Assembly: GCA_965267505.1 (NCBI GenBank)
Contig: OZ254081.1
Span: forward strand, 1,984,001 to 2,048,000
Direction of reading: 5' to 3'
DNA: 64,000 bases
Source: JANQHS01 sp965267505
Lineage (GTDB): Bacteria; Bacteroidota; Bacteroidia; Cytophagales; CCMP332
In this document: piece after piece, positions 35,812-44,370 of the stretch
How positions within the stretch are numbered: the stretch's first letter is position 1
Layout: each line of letters begins with the position of its first letter
The notes under the pieces: generated by a model
What the model was told of the DNA's origin: nothing
Databases searched by the model: none
Seen by the model: the letters and a program-made list of their open reading frames with translations, nothing else
Made by a program: the position numbers and the translations under genes

Positions 35812-36837
35812 ATGAAGAAAACACCTCTTTTACTCTTCACTGGCATACTGCTGGTAGCTCTGGCTATGTCTGGTTGTAATAAGCTGGGAACCACCGATGA
35901 CAATGGTCAATTGGTGGGCGTTCCTGACAGGGACAGCTGGCAGATGATCACCCCTTACGGGATGGTCTATTGTCCTCCTGGTACCTTTCACATGGGACAG
36001 GCTGATGAAGATATCCCTAACACACTGATTAACCTAAACAAGCAGGTTACAATCGGTGGATTTTACATGGACGATACTGAGATAACCAATAACGAATATC
36101 GTCAGTTCATTTTCGCCATGGTTGAGGATTCACTCGACATCTTAGGTGAAGATTTCGTTTACGAGGAGTTGTATCCTGATACAGCGGTTTGGGTGGAAGA
36201 TTTTACCCACCACATGGGCGATCCATTGACCGAGTATTATTTTTATCACCCCGCCTATGATGAATATCCACTTGTTGGGGTTGATTGGGTAGGTGCAAAG
36301 TACTTCTGTGATTGGAGAACAAAATATCTGAACCAATGGAGAGAAGACAATGGGTTGTTCAAAATGCCAAATTTCAGGCTTCCTTCAGAGGCAGAATGGG
36401 AATATGCATCAAGGGGTGGTCGTGATATGGCCATGTATCCTTGGGGTAATCCTTATATAAGGAATGGAAGAGGTTGTGCCTTGGCCAACTTCAAACCTGG
36501 AAGAGGAAATTATTATGATGACGGTTTTGCATACACTGCACCTGTGGCATCATACTTTGCAAATGACTATGGTCTTTATGATATGGCTGGAAATGTTTCT
36601 GAGTGGTGCGAAGACGCTTTCTTTGAAGCAGCTATGCCAATCGTTTGGGACCTGAATCCGACTTATTTCAATGATAATGAGCCGAGGAAAGTAATTAGAG
36701 GTGGATCTTGGAAAGATGTTGCTTATTACCTTCAAACGGGTACCAGAACATTCGAGTATCAGGACAGTGCGACCTCTTTTATAGGCTTCCGTTGTGCGAT
36801 GACCTTCCTTGGAAGATCTTCCGGAGCCGAATTCTAA
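35812..36837 (+). CDS. gldK: GldK, SUMF1/FGE-domain lipoprotein of the T9SS ring
   Basis: A 341-residue outer-membrane lipoprotein (lipobox AMSGC) with a formylglycine-generating-enzyme-like fold: YCPPGTFHMGQ, DDTEITNNEYRQF, FRLPSEAEWEYASRGG, YDMAGNVSEWCEDAF and VIRGGSWKD. In the T9SS it forms the periplasmic ring with GldN (PorK/PorN). Its place before gldL distinguishes it from the paralogue GldJ. The mature start is from ATG 35812; the upstream in-frame ATG lacks a lipobox at a sensible distance. Confidence 0.95.
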   Translation: MKKTPLLLFTGILLVALAMSGCNKLGTTDDNGQLVGVPDRDSWQMITPYGMVYCPPGTFHMGQADEDIPNTLINLNKQVTIGGFYMDDTEITNNEYRQFIFAMVEDSLDILGEDFVYEELYPDTAVWVEDFTHHMGDPLTEYYFYHPAYDEYPLVGVDWVGAKYFCDWRTKYLNQWREDNGLFKMPNFRLPSEAEWEYASRGGRDMAMYPWGNPYIRNGRGCALANFKPGRGNYYDDGFAYTAPVASYFANDYGLYDMAGNVSEWCEDAFFEAAMPIVWDLNPTYFNDNEPRKVIRGGSWKDVAYYLQTGTRTFEYQDSATSFIGFRCAMTFLGRSSGAEF

Positions 36838-36885
36838 AATTGATTTTATATTTAAAAGAATAAATTCTACTAAACAGGTTTAATT

Positions 36886-37695
36886 ATGGCACACAAAGGT
36901 GGTTTTGTTGAAGTCTTCTATAAAAAGATCATGCCGATGATCTATGGTATTGGTGCGGCGATTGTGATCTTAGGAGCAATGTTTAAAATCCTTCACATTC
37001 CAGGAGCAGCTTTCATGCTTGGCGTTGGAATGTCTACGGAGGCGGTTATTTTCTTCTTATCGGCATTTGAACCTCAGCATGCTGAAATTGACTGGACCAA
37101 GGTATATCCCGAATTAAAGGAAGAAAGTGATGATTTTGACGAAGAGGATGAGTATGGTAACAAGCCAGCTACTGCGGAAAACGCTGTAGAGAAATTGGAT
37201 GACATGCTCGAAGAAGCAAATATCAACCAGGAACTTTTGGAAAAATTAGGAGCAGGATTTCACAATCTAAGTGAAAATATTGGCAGCATGGCTGACCTTT
37301 CAGATGCCGCTGTTGCTTCTAATGATTACGCAGATGAAGCGAGAACCGCAGCTTCTAAATTGAATGATCTTAATTCCTCTTATGAGTCTACTGCACAAGC
37401 TCTAAGCCAAATGGCATCAGCTGGAGCCGATGCTCAGGAGTATCATGAGGCTATCCAGAGTATGACTAAAAATCTAGGAGCCTTGAACTCTGTTTATGAA
37501 ATGGAGCTTCAGGATGCCAATAGTCATTTGAAAGCTCTTAACAAGTTTTACAGTAATCTTTCTACGGCTCTTGATAATCTATCAGAAGCATCTAAGGATA
37601 CTGAGCACTTTAGAGATGAATTAGGAAGATTGACCAGCAATTTGACTAATCTGAATAATGTATACGGCAGCATGTTGTCGGCGATGCGGGCTTAA
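36886..37695 (+). CDS. gldL: GldL, inner-membrane motor stator of the T9SS
   Basis: A 269-residue protein with two N-terminal membrane helices (about 17-35 and 41-60) and a long cytoplasmic helical tail. Glu52 lies inside the second helix (GMSTEAVIFF), matching the membrane glutamate thought to be part of the proton path with GldM. The acidic segment after the helices (ELKEESDDFDEEDEYG) and the later heptad-rich region are as in other GldL proteins. Confidence 0.95.
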   Translation: MAHKGGFVEVFYKKIMPMIYGIGAAIVILGAMFKILHIPGAAFMLGVGMSTEAVIFFLSAFEPQHAEIDWTKVYPELKEESDDFDEEDEYGNKPATAENAVEKLDDMLEEANINQELLEKLGAGFHNLSENIGSMADLSDAAVASNDYADEARTAASKLNDLNSSYESTAQALSQMASAGADAQEYHEAIQSMTKNLGALNSVYEMELQDANSHLKALNKFYSNLSTALDNLSEASKDTEHFRDELGRLTSNLTNLNNVYGSMLSAMRA

Positions 37696-37718
37696 TCTTT
37701 AACTAAGAGTCTAACAAA

Positions 37719-39320
37719 ATGGCAGGAGCTAAAGAGACACCAAGGCAAAAGATGATCGGTATGATGTACCTGGTGCTAACCGCACTGTTGGCACTTCAGG
37801 TATCTAGTTCGGTCATGTATAAATTTAAATTTCTTGAGGACCAAATGGACTACGTAGTCAACGAAACTCATGAAAGAAATGTAAATACAGAGGTCAACAT
37901 CAAAGCAAAGGTTGAGGAGAGAGGTAATAAGGATAATGAGGTTGAGATTATGAAGAAGGCCGAACTGGTCAGGAATCATACGAAGGAGTTGTTGGATTAT
38001 GTTAACGGTTTGCAAGAGGAACTTGTAACTGAATCAGGCGGACGTGATGAGCATGGTTTTTATTTAGGTGCCAAGAATGAAGACGTAGTTCAGGTAATGT
38101 TCATTGGACCAACAAAGAATGGAAAGGGGTATGAGTTAAGGGATAAATTGAATAAATATGTTGAAGAGGTTGAAGCCCTAGCACATAATCCCAAAGATTA
38201 TCCTCCTTTTGCTTTGGATGGAAAAGATGATCCTCTTTTCAAAAATATTCCGGAACAAAGGGAAAAGGATTTTGCTCAACTAACTTTTGAAAACACTCCA
38301 ATGGTTGCAGCCGCCGCCGTGTTGTCAGAGATGCAGAGTAGAATCGTTCAGATTGAGTCTGAAATTCTTTCTGAGCTTGCAGCAGAGGTAGGAGCGGCAG
38401 ACTTTAAGTTTGATGTTACTCAAGCTATGGTTAGACCACAATCTAAGATTGTTGCTGCTGGTGCTGATTATGAGGCTGAAATGTTCATTGCAGCTTTTTC
38501 TTCGGCTATTAAGCCACAAATGAAGTTTGCTGGAAAAGATATCCCGGTTGAAAATGGTATTGGTTCTATCAAATTCAAAGCAACTCCTGGAACCTATGAC
38601 AAAGAAGGTCTTGCAAAGAAGACCTGGAAAGGAGAGATCACTCTTCCAAAACCTACCGGTGGTGACACTACTTTCGTTGTTGAAGAAGAGTACTTTGTTG
38701 CTCGTCCTGTTATTCAGATCCAGTCTGCATCTGTTCAAGCCCTTTACAGAAACTGTGGAAATGAATTAGATGTTCAAGTACCTGCGTTAGGAACCAGCTA
38801 TAATCCTTCTTTTAAAGCTACTGGTGGTCAGACGATCTCCGGCTCTAAGAAAGGGATTGTAATGGTCGTACCTAAATCAAGGAAGGTTAAGTTGAGTGTT
38901 TACTCAAACGGTGATCATATTGGAGACCAGGAATTTAAAGTTCGTGGAGTTCCATTGCCTACTCTTGTGGCTATTGCTAATAAGAGACCAGTAAATATTA
39001 AAGACGGTGTTTCTGTGCCAGGTCCACGTAAGATCGATGTACAGGCGCAACCGGATAAAGACTTTGCTGCTTTCCTTCCTAAGGATGCAAGATATAAGGC
39101 TGTTGAGATCGATGTTACCCTTGCAAGAGGAAAAAGGGCGATTAAAAGACAAACCTTTAAGTCCAATAATTTGAGTTTGACTTCATTTGCCGCACAGGCA
39201 AAGCCTGGTGACAGGTATGTTATTGAAGTTAAGCAAGTTGTTAGAAGAAATTTCCAAAACAGGAATGAACCAGTTGATATCCCCGTAACTTCAAGGATTA
39301 TCACCATTCCTCTTAATTAA
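37719..39320 (+). CDS. gldM: GldM, periplasm-spanning motor shaft of the T9SS
   Basis: A 533-residue protein with one N-terminal membrane helix and a large periplasmic part. It opens MAGAKETPRQKMIGMMYLVL with Arg9 just before the helix, the residue thought to pair with the GldL glutamate, followed by four domains ending in the Ig-like C-terminal domain (GVPLPTLVAIANKRPVNIKDG). A dimer spans the periplasm to meet GldK/GldN. It sits 23 bases after gldL and nine before gldN. Confidence 0.96.
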   Translation: MAGAKETPRQKMIGMMYLVLTALLALQVSSSVMYKFKFLEDQMDYVVNETHERNVNTEVNIKAKVEERGNKDNEVEIMKKAELVRNHTKELLDYVNGLQEELVTESGGRDEHGFYLGAKNEDVVQVMFIGPTKNGKGYELRDKLNKYVEEVEALAHNPKDYPPFALDGKDDPLFKNIPEQREKDFAQLTFENTPMVAAAAVLSEMQSRIVQIESEILSELAAEVGAADFKFDVTQAMVRPQSKIVAAGADYEAEMFIAAFSSAIKPQMKFAGKDIPVENGIGSIKFKATPGTYDKEGLAKKTWKGEITLPKPTGGDTTFVVEEEYFVARPVIQIQSASVQALYRNCGNELDVQVPALGTSYNPSFKATGGQTISGSKKGIVMVVPKSRKVKLSVYSNGDHIGDQEFKVRGVPLPTLVAIANKRPVNIKDGVSVPGPRKIDVQAQPDKDFAAFLPKDARYKAVEIDVTLARGKRAIKRQTFKSNNLSLTSFAAQAKPGDRYVIEVKQVVRRNFQNRNEPVDIPVTSRIITIPLN

Positions 39321-39329
39321 TATGACCAA

Positions 39330-40283
39330 ATGAAAAGTTTTGCTTTTTTATTTTCAGTAGTTCTTGGATTTGCCTTTGTAAATAGCTCATTTGCCCAGGA
39401 GAATCTGAATGAAGGATATAATGACCTTTCGGTAAGGCCAATTCATGCCTCGGACATAATGTTCAAGAAAAGGGTGTGGAGAAGGATGAACCTGAAGGAA
39501 AAGCAGAATCTTTCATTTTTTGCTCAAGGAAGAGAGCTTTCTAACCTTATCCTTGATGCAGCTAAAAGAGGAATAATTACTCCCTATGAAACAGATACCC
39601 TTGGTACTCCGATGTCAATGGAGAAGTTGTTGGAAAATATGACTGACCCATTGTTGGCGGAAGAGGAAGAAACAGGTGGAGAAGGAGGGGGAGATGACTG
39701 GGGTGCTGCTGATGATAGCGGTGGCGACGATTGGGGCTCAGGAGATGACTGGGGTTCCGGGGGAGATGAATGGGGGTCGGAGGACTCTGGCGATGATGGA
39801 TCTGGCGATTTAGGAGCTGAAGAGGAAAGTGCGGATGCAGAACCGGCTGGCCCTTCTGAGGATCAATTCTACCTACCCAGACAGCTATACGTGATCGAGT
39901 TACAGGAAGATGCCATTTTTGACAAGGAGAGATCCAGAATGTACTACGATATTTTAACAGTTAAACTGGTTGTGGATGGTACGGAGCGTCCTGATGGAGT
40001 AGATTTCGATGTTGCTGTTTTCTCCTATAAGGAGTTGACAGATAAATTGTTTAAGGATAATCCTGAAGCAATTTGGTATAATCCTGAAAACAGTGCGGCT
40101 CACTTGAACCTTCAGAATGCATTTGATCTTAGATTATTTGCATCAAGGATAGTCAAAGTTGGAAATGCGGAGGATGAGCATATTGCTGACATCTTTGATA
40201 GTGATCCAGTTAAGACCCTCTATGGTTCAGAGTGGTGGGAAATGAAGCTTATGCAATATGAGCACGAGCTCTGGTCCTACTAG
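39330..40283 (+). CDS. gldN: GldN, T9SS ring protein with long acidic Asp-Trp-Gly insert
   Basis: A 317-residue periplasmic ring partner of GldK, with signal peptide (SFAFLFSVVLGFAFVNSSFA). Conserved regions are RPIHASDIMFKKRVWRRMNLKEKQN near the N terminus and FYLPRQLYVIELQEDAIFDKERSRM to WWEMKLMQYEHEL in the second half. Between them (about residues 111-172) lies a low-complexity stretch of Glu/Gly/Asp with repeated DDWG, DDWGSG and DEWGS units, longer than expected for the family. It is last in the operon and ends at a bidirectional terminator. Confidence 0.95.
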   Translation: MKSFAFLFSVVLGFAFVNSSFAQENLNEGYNDLSVRPIHASDIMFKKRVWRRMNLKEKQNLSFFAQGRELSNLILDAAKRGIITPYETDTLGTPMSMEKLLENMTDPLLAEEEETGGEGGGDDWGAADDSGGDDWGSGDDWGSGGDEWGSEDSGDDGSGDLGAEEESADAEPAGPSEDQFYLPRQLYVIELQEDAIFDKERSRMYYDILTVKLVVDGTERPDGVDFDVAVFSYKELTDKLFKDNPEAIWYNPENSAAHLNLQNAFDLRLFASRIVKVGNAEDEHIADIFDSDPVKTLYGSEWWEMKLMQYEHELWSY

Positions 40284-40302
40284 GAGAAAGACAAAAAATT
40301 TA

Positions 40303-40329
40303 AAAGGCACCTATATGGTGCCTTTTTTT
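40303..40329. terminator. Bidirectional terminator shared by gldN and uvrC
   Basis: AAAGGCACC (40303-40311) pairs with GGTGCCTTT (40317-40325) over a TATAT loop. On the plus strand it is followed by T's and ends gldN; on the minus strand the last codons and the TAG stop of uvrC form one arm and loop, and TTTTAAATTTTTT follows. Confidence 0.85.
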
Positions 40330-42089
40330 ATGGCCTCGAGGATGATTTTGGTTTTAGAATTTCCTATTAGTTTAAGCAGTTCCTTTTCGTTGGCTTCCTT
40401 CACTTTTCTGATGGAAGAATAAGCTTTTAACAAAACTTCTTCTGTTTCCTGCCCTATTCCCTTAATAGAAACAAGCCCAGTTTTCAGTGCCTCTTTACTT
40501 CTTCTATTCCTATGATGCTCAATAGCAAAACGGTGGGCTTCATTTCTTAGCTTTTGTAACAATTTTAAAGCAGGTGATTTCTTTCCGATCATTAAAGGAA
40601 AGGGGTCATTGGGTCGATAGAGTTCTTCTAACTTTTTTGCAATTCCGATAATTGGAATCTGAAGTCTTAAAGCCTGTAGAGATTCAAGTGCAGAGCTTAA
40701 TTGCCCCTTTCCTCCGTCAATAACAATTAATCCGGGCATTTCTGTTTTTTCTTCTTTCACTCGCCTATACCTCCTATAAACTACTTCTTTCATAGAACCA
40801 AAATCATCTGGCCCCACTACCGATTTAATATTAAAGTGCCTGTATTCCTTCTTTGCGGGAAACCCGTTCTTAAAACAAACCATGCTGGCCACAGGATTTG
40901 TGCCCTGGATATTGGAGTTGTCAAAACACTCGATTCGAGTTGGTAGCTGATCAAGTGATAATGCTTCTTTTAATTCTAATAGCCCCGGGTTGATTTTTTC
41001 AGGCTTCTCTGTTTTTAGCTTTGTTAAGAAGAATTCTTTTGAGTTCTTGAGAGACAAATCAACAAGGGCCTTTTTCTGTCCTCTTTTTGGATTGAACCAT
41101 TTCCCACTATTCTCCAGCTCTACATTTGTCAATACTTCTCTGAATGAAGTTCCTTCTTCATTCTCAATTGATTCCCGCGCGATAGTTAGAATTTCTTCTT
41201 CCTCTAATGATAAAGGATTCTTAATAACGAAATTTTTGGTTTTGATTATGGATCCTTCTGTAATCTTCATGTAGTTGCAGAAGAATTTATTCCCCTCTCT
41301 AAATAAGGTTATGATCTCGTGTTTTTCAGAGGTAAGATTTGTTACCAATGATCTGCTCCTGAATAATTCAAGATTTTCAAAATATCCTTTGAGTTCCTGT
41401 GCTTTTTCAAAATTCAGATCATCGGCGGCTTCCTTTATCTTTTCCTGGAAGAATGTTTTGACTTCACTCCATCTGCCTTTAAGGATCTGCTTGGCTTGTT
41501 CAATTTTTTCCTGGTAGTCCTCTTCGGTTTGAAACCCTTCACAGGGGCCAAGGCAATTGCCCAAATGGTATTCAAGACAAACTTTGAATTTGCCTTCCTC
41601 AATGTTCTTCTTATTTAAGGGCAAAGAACAGGTCCGTACCTTGAACAACTTTAAAAGGAAATCAACCAGAACTTTCTGAGCCTTTACGTTTGTATAGGGG
41701 CCAAAATATTCTCCTTTAAGTTTGGTTTGGTTTCTAAGCTTAAAAAGCCTTGGGAAGGACTCGTCTGAAACAAAAACAAAAGGAAAGCTCTTTCCATCCT
41801 TTAACAGTGCATTGTATTTGGGTTGATGTTTCTTGATCAGGTTGTTCTCAAGGAACAGGGCATCGGTTTCGGTTTTTACAACGCTAAATTCAACCCTCTT
41901 GATCTGGCTTACGAGCCGGGCAATTTTGTTCCCTTGAGAATAGGACTTAGTGAAATAGGAGGATACCCGCTTCTTTAAATTCTTTGCCTTCCCTATATAG
42001 ATAATAGTATCCTCAGAGTCATAGTATCGATACACTCCAGGAGCAGTTGGAATACTATTTAATGGGATCGGTGGCGTGGTTCCTTCCAA
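40311..42089 (-). CDS. uvrC: Excinuclease ABC subunit C
   Basis: Dual-incision nuclease of nucleotide excision repair, 592 aa. The GIY-YIG domain (PGVYRYYDSEDTIIYIGKAK) is at the N terminus, then the four cysteines of the UvrC iron-sulfur site (RTCSLPL ... KVCLEYHLGNCLGPCEG), a UvrB-binding coiled coil, the RNase-H-like nuclease (IECFDNSNIQG, IVIDGGKGQL) and C-terminal HhH motifs (VSIKGIGQETEEVLLKAY). It starts at TTG 42089. It follows the PBP gene by nine bases. Confidence 0.96.
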   Translation of the reverse strand: MEGTTPPIPLNSIPTAPGVYRYYDSEDTIIYIGKAKNLKKRVSSYFTKSYSQGNKIARLVSQIKRVEFSVVKTETDALFLENNLIKKHQPKYNALLKDGKSFPFVFVSDESFPRLFKLRNQTKLKGEYFGPYTNVKAQKVLVDFLLKLFKVRTCSLPLNKKNIEEGKFKVCLEYHLGNCLGPCEGFQTEEDYQEKIEQAKQILKGRWSEVKTFFQEKIKEAADDLNFEKAQELKGYFENLELFRSRSLVTNLTSEKHEIITLFREGNKFFCNYMKITEGSIIKTKNFVIKNPLSLEEEEILTIARESIENEEGTSFREVLTNVELENSGKWFNPKRGQKKALVDLSLKNSKEFFLTKLKTEKPEKINPGLLELKEALSLDQLPTRIECFDNSNIQGTNPVASMVCFKNGFPAKKEYRHFNIKSVVGPDDFGSMKEVVYRRYRRVKEEKTEMPGLIVIDGGKGQLSSALESLQALRLQIPIIGIAKKLEELYRPNDPFPLMIGKKSPALKLLQKLRNEAHRFAIEHHRNRRSKEALKTGLVSIKGIGQETEEVLLKAYSSIRKVKEANEKELLKLIGNSKTKIILEAIKKGTI

Positions 42090-42098
42090 GCCTGAAAA

Positions 42099-44369
42099 TT
42101 AGAAAATATCCTTGTCCGGATTTTCAAATTGGGACGGATCGATCAGATTAAGACTATCCTCAGGATTTGCATTCAAATACTTATTGCAATCCAATTCAAT
42201 TTCCAGATCTTCTGGAATGTCAAGATTGCCCTTGGTATAAATACTATCCTGGTAAACCTGTTGCATAAATCGTCCCCAAATAGGCATGGCCATACGAGCC
42301 CCTGAACCTAAAGAGATCGTTCTGAAATGAATTGATCTTTCCTCTCCTCCAACCCATGCCCCGGCAACCAGATCTTTTGTTATTCCCATAAACCATCCAT
42401 CTGAGTAGTTCGATGTAGTTCCGGTTTTTGCGGCGATCTGATTGTTGTTTCTAAGATTCCATCTGTAAAGGCCTAGGCCTGTGCCTCCAGAAAGTTCGGT
42501 TGAACCCCTGAGCATATAAAGCATAACTGAAGCACTTTCCGGATTGAGAGCCTCTGCTGTTCTAGGAACGAATTCCCTGATCACATTTCCATATTTATCC
42601 TCTATCCTTTGAATATAGTAGGGCTCTACCCAGATCCCCTTATTGGCAAATGTTGAATAGGTTCCAATAAGCTCATAAAGAGAAACATCACTTGTCCCCA
42701 GACAAAGCGAAGGAACGGGAGCAAGCTGAGAGCTAATTCCCAGTTTCCTTGCATAATCAACTACGACTTCAATCCCCACCCGTTTAAGCAGATTAGCTGT
42801 TGCTGAATTTACCGACCTCGCCAAAGCCTGTCGAAGCGTCAATTTTTCATAGCTAAACCTTCCATTCGCATTATTGGGAGTATAGCTATCCCCTTCAGGT
42901 AAAACAAATGTTACCGGCGCATCCTCCAATTCAAAGCAAGGAGAGAAACCATTATCTATTGCAGCAGTGTATACTATTGGCTTGAAGGTTGACCCAGGCT
43001 GCCTTTTTCCTTGTTTAACATGATCGAATTTGAAGTATTTATGATTAATTCCACCCACCCAGGTCTTTACATGCCCGGTATATGGGTCCATCGCCATAAA
43101 ACCTGTATGGAGGAAATGTCGATAATACTTCAAGGAATCATAAGAGCTGAAAACAGTATCGATCTCACCGTTCCAGGAAAAGACCCTCATCTTTCTCTTC
43201 TTGTTCAAATAGAATTCTACACTATCCGATGAATTTGGAAACTTCCTTTTAAGCCGCCTGTAGTTCATGGTTTTCCGAATAGAATTCTTGACATAATCCT
43301 TCAGGGGTTTAAATTCCTCATCCACCCAGGGTTCGGCTCCTTGCCAATGGATATTAAAGGTGTCTTGAAGTTTGACCATCCATTCGTTCACGGCTATTTC
43401 AGCCATTTTTTGCATTCTTGGATCAATAGTCGAGTAAATTCTTAAACCATCAGCGAACAGGTCATAACCATTTTTCTTACACCAGTTCATTAATTCAACC
43501 TTAACCCTAGTTCTGAAATATGGGGCCAATCCTTGATTTTGATTTTCAACTCCATAATTATCCAGATTTATGGGCATTGCCCGTAATGAGTCAGCTTCGA
43601 CCTTGCTCAAGAATTCGTATTTCTCCATTTGGCTTAAAACCTGGTTTCTACGGGCAAGGGACTTATCATAATTATATACAGGATTGAATCGACTTGTAGC
43701 ACCCAATACTCCCACCAAAACTGCTGCTTCTTCGGCCTTCAAAGTATCAGTTGTGGACCCAAAAAAGGTCTTCGCAGCTACTTTGATCCCGAAGGAATTT
43801 CCACCAAAATCCACAGTATTCAGATACATGGTTAATATCTCCTCCTTGGTATAAGCTCTTTCAAGCTTGATTGAAGTGATCATTTCTTTAGCCTTCGATA
43901 TAATGGTATTCAGTTTAAAGACCCTTATATTTTTTAAGGCTCCATTATTATGGTCGCCTCGAATTTTATAGAGATTCTTAGCCAATTGCTGGGTGAGTGT
44001 ACTGCCTCCTCCCCTTTGACCTAAGAAAAATACCGCCCTTAGAATGGCCTCCAGATCAACTCCTGAATGGTCATAAAAACGAATGTCCTCCTGAGCCAAC
44101 AGAGCTTGCCTTAGGGGGTCCGAGAGTTCATCGAAAGTTGCAACCTGCCTATTGAAGCGATAGTATTTTCCTATTAGGGAACCATCAGCAAAGTAGATCT
44201 CAGAGGCAAGTTCACTTTCAGGATTTTCAAGGATCTCAAGAGATGGCATAGACCCGAAAAGACCCATAAAATTGGTGGCCACGCCCCAGAAGAAAAATGT
44301 GAGACCTCCTGCTCCAAGGATCAGGATCACCCAAAGAGCAATGGTGGCTTTCAGAAAGATTCTTTTCAA
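42099..44369 (-). CDS. mrcA: Class A penicillin-binding protein (PBP1A type)
   Basis: A 756-residue bifunctional peptidoglycan synthase: one membrane helix (about 8-33), a glycosyltransferase domain with catalytic Glu94 (LAQEDIRFYDHSG) and GGSTLTQQLAKN, then a transpeptidase with S460-TF-K463, S519-V-N521 and K648-T-G. The start is TTG 44369, one base after the sprE stop codon, so the two are probably co-transcribed. It may cooperate with the elongasome encoded at 11-17 kb. Confidence 0.95.
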   Translation of the reverse strand: MKRIFLKATIALWVILILGAGGLTFFFWGVATNFMGLFGSMPSLEILENPESELASEIYFADGSLIGKYYRFNRQVATFDELSDPLRQALLAQEDIRFYDHSGVDLEAILRAVFFLGQRGGGSTLTQQLAKNLYKIRGDHNNGALKNIRVFKLNTIISKAKEMITSIKLERAYTKEEILTMYLNTVDFGGNSFGIKVAAKTFFGSTTDTLKAEEAAVLVGVLGATSRFNPVYNYDKSLARRNQVLSQMEKYEFLSKVEADSLRAMPINLDNYGVENQNQGLAPYFRTRVKVELMNWCKKNGYDLFADGLRIYSTIDPRMQKMAEIAVNEWMVKLQDTFNIHWQGAEPWVDEEFKPLKDYVKNSIRKTMNYRRLKRKFPNSSDSVEFYLNKKRKMRVFSWNGEIDTVFSSYDSLKYYRHFLHTGFMAMDPYTGHVKTWVGGINHKYFKFDHVKQGKRQPGSTFKPIVYTAAIDNGFSPCFELEDAPVTFVLPEGDSYTPNNANGRFSYEKLTLRQALARSVNSATANLLKRVGIEVVVDYARKLGISSQLAPVPSLCLGTSDVSLYELIGTYSTFANKGIWVEPYYIQRIEDKYGNVIREFVPRTAEALNPESASVMLYMLRGSTELSGGTGLGLYRWNLRNNNQIAAKTGTTSNYSDGWFMGITKDLVAGAWVGGEERSIHFRTISLGSGARMAMPIWGRFMQQVYQDSIYTKGNLDIPEDLEIELDCNKYLNANPEDSLNLIDPSQFENPDKDIF

Positions 44370-44370
44370 G

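Noticed and set aside
39660..39848. Repetitive DNA considered as a CRISPR or tandem-repeat element
   Set aside because: The repeat units are short, in frame and encode Asp-Trp-Gly within gldN; there are no spacers.
43011..43232. Small plus-strand frame inside the class A PBP gene
   Set aside because: It lies opposite the transpeptidase SxxK region, with no independent signal.
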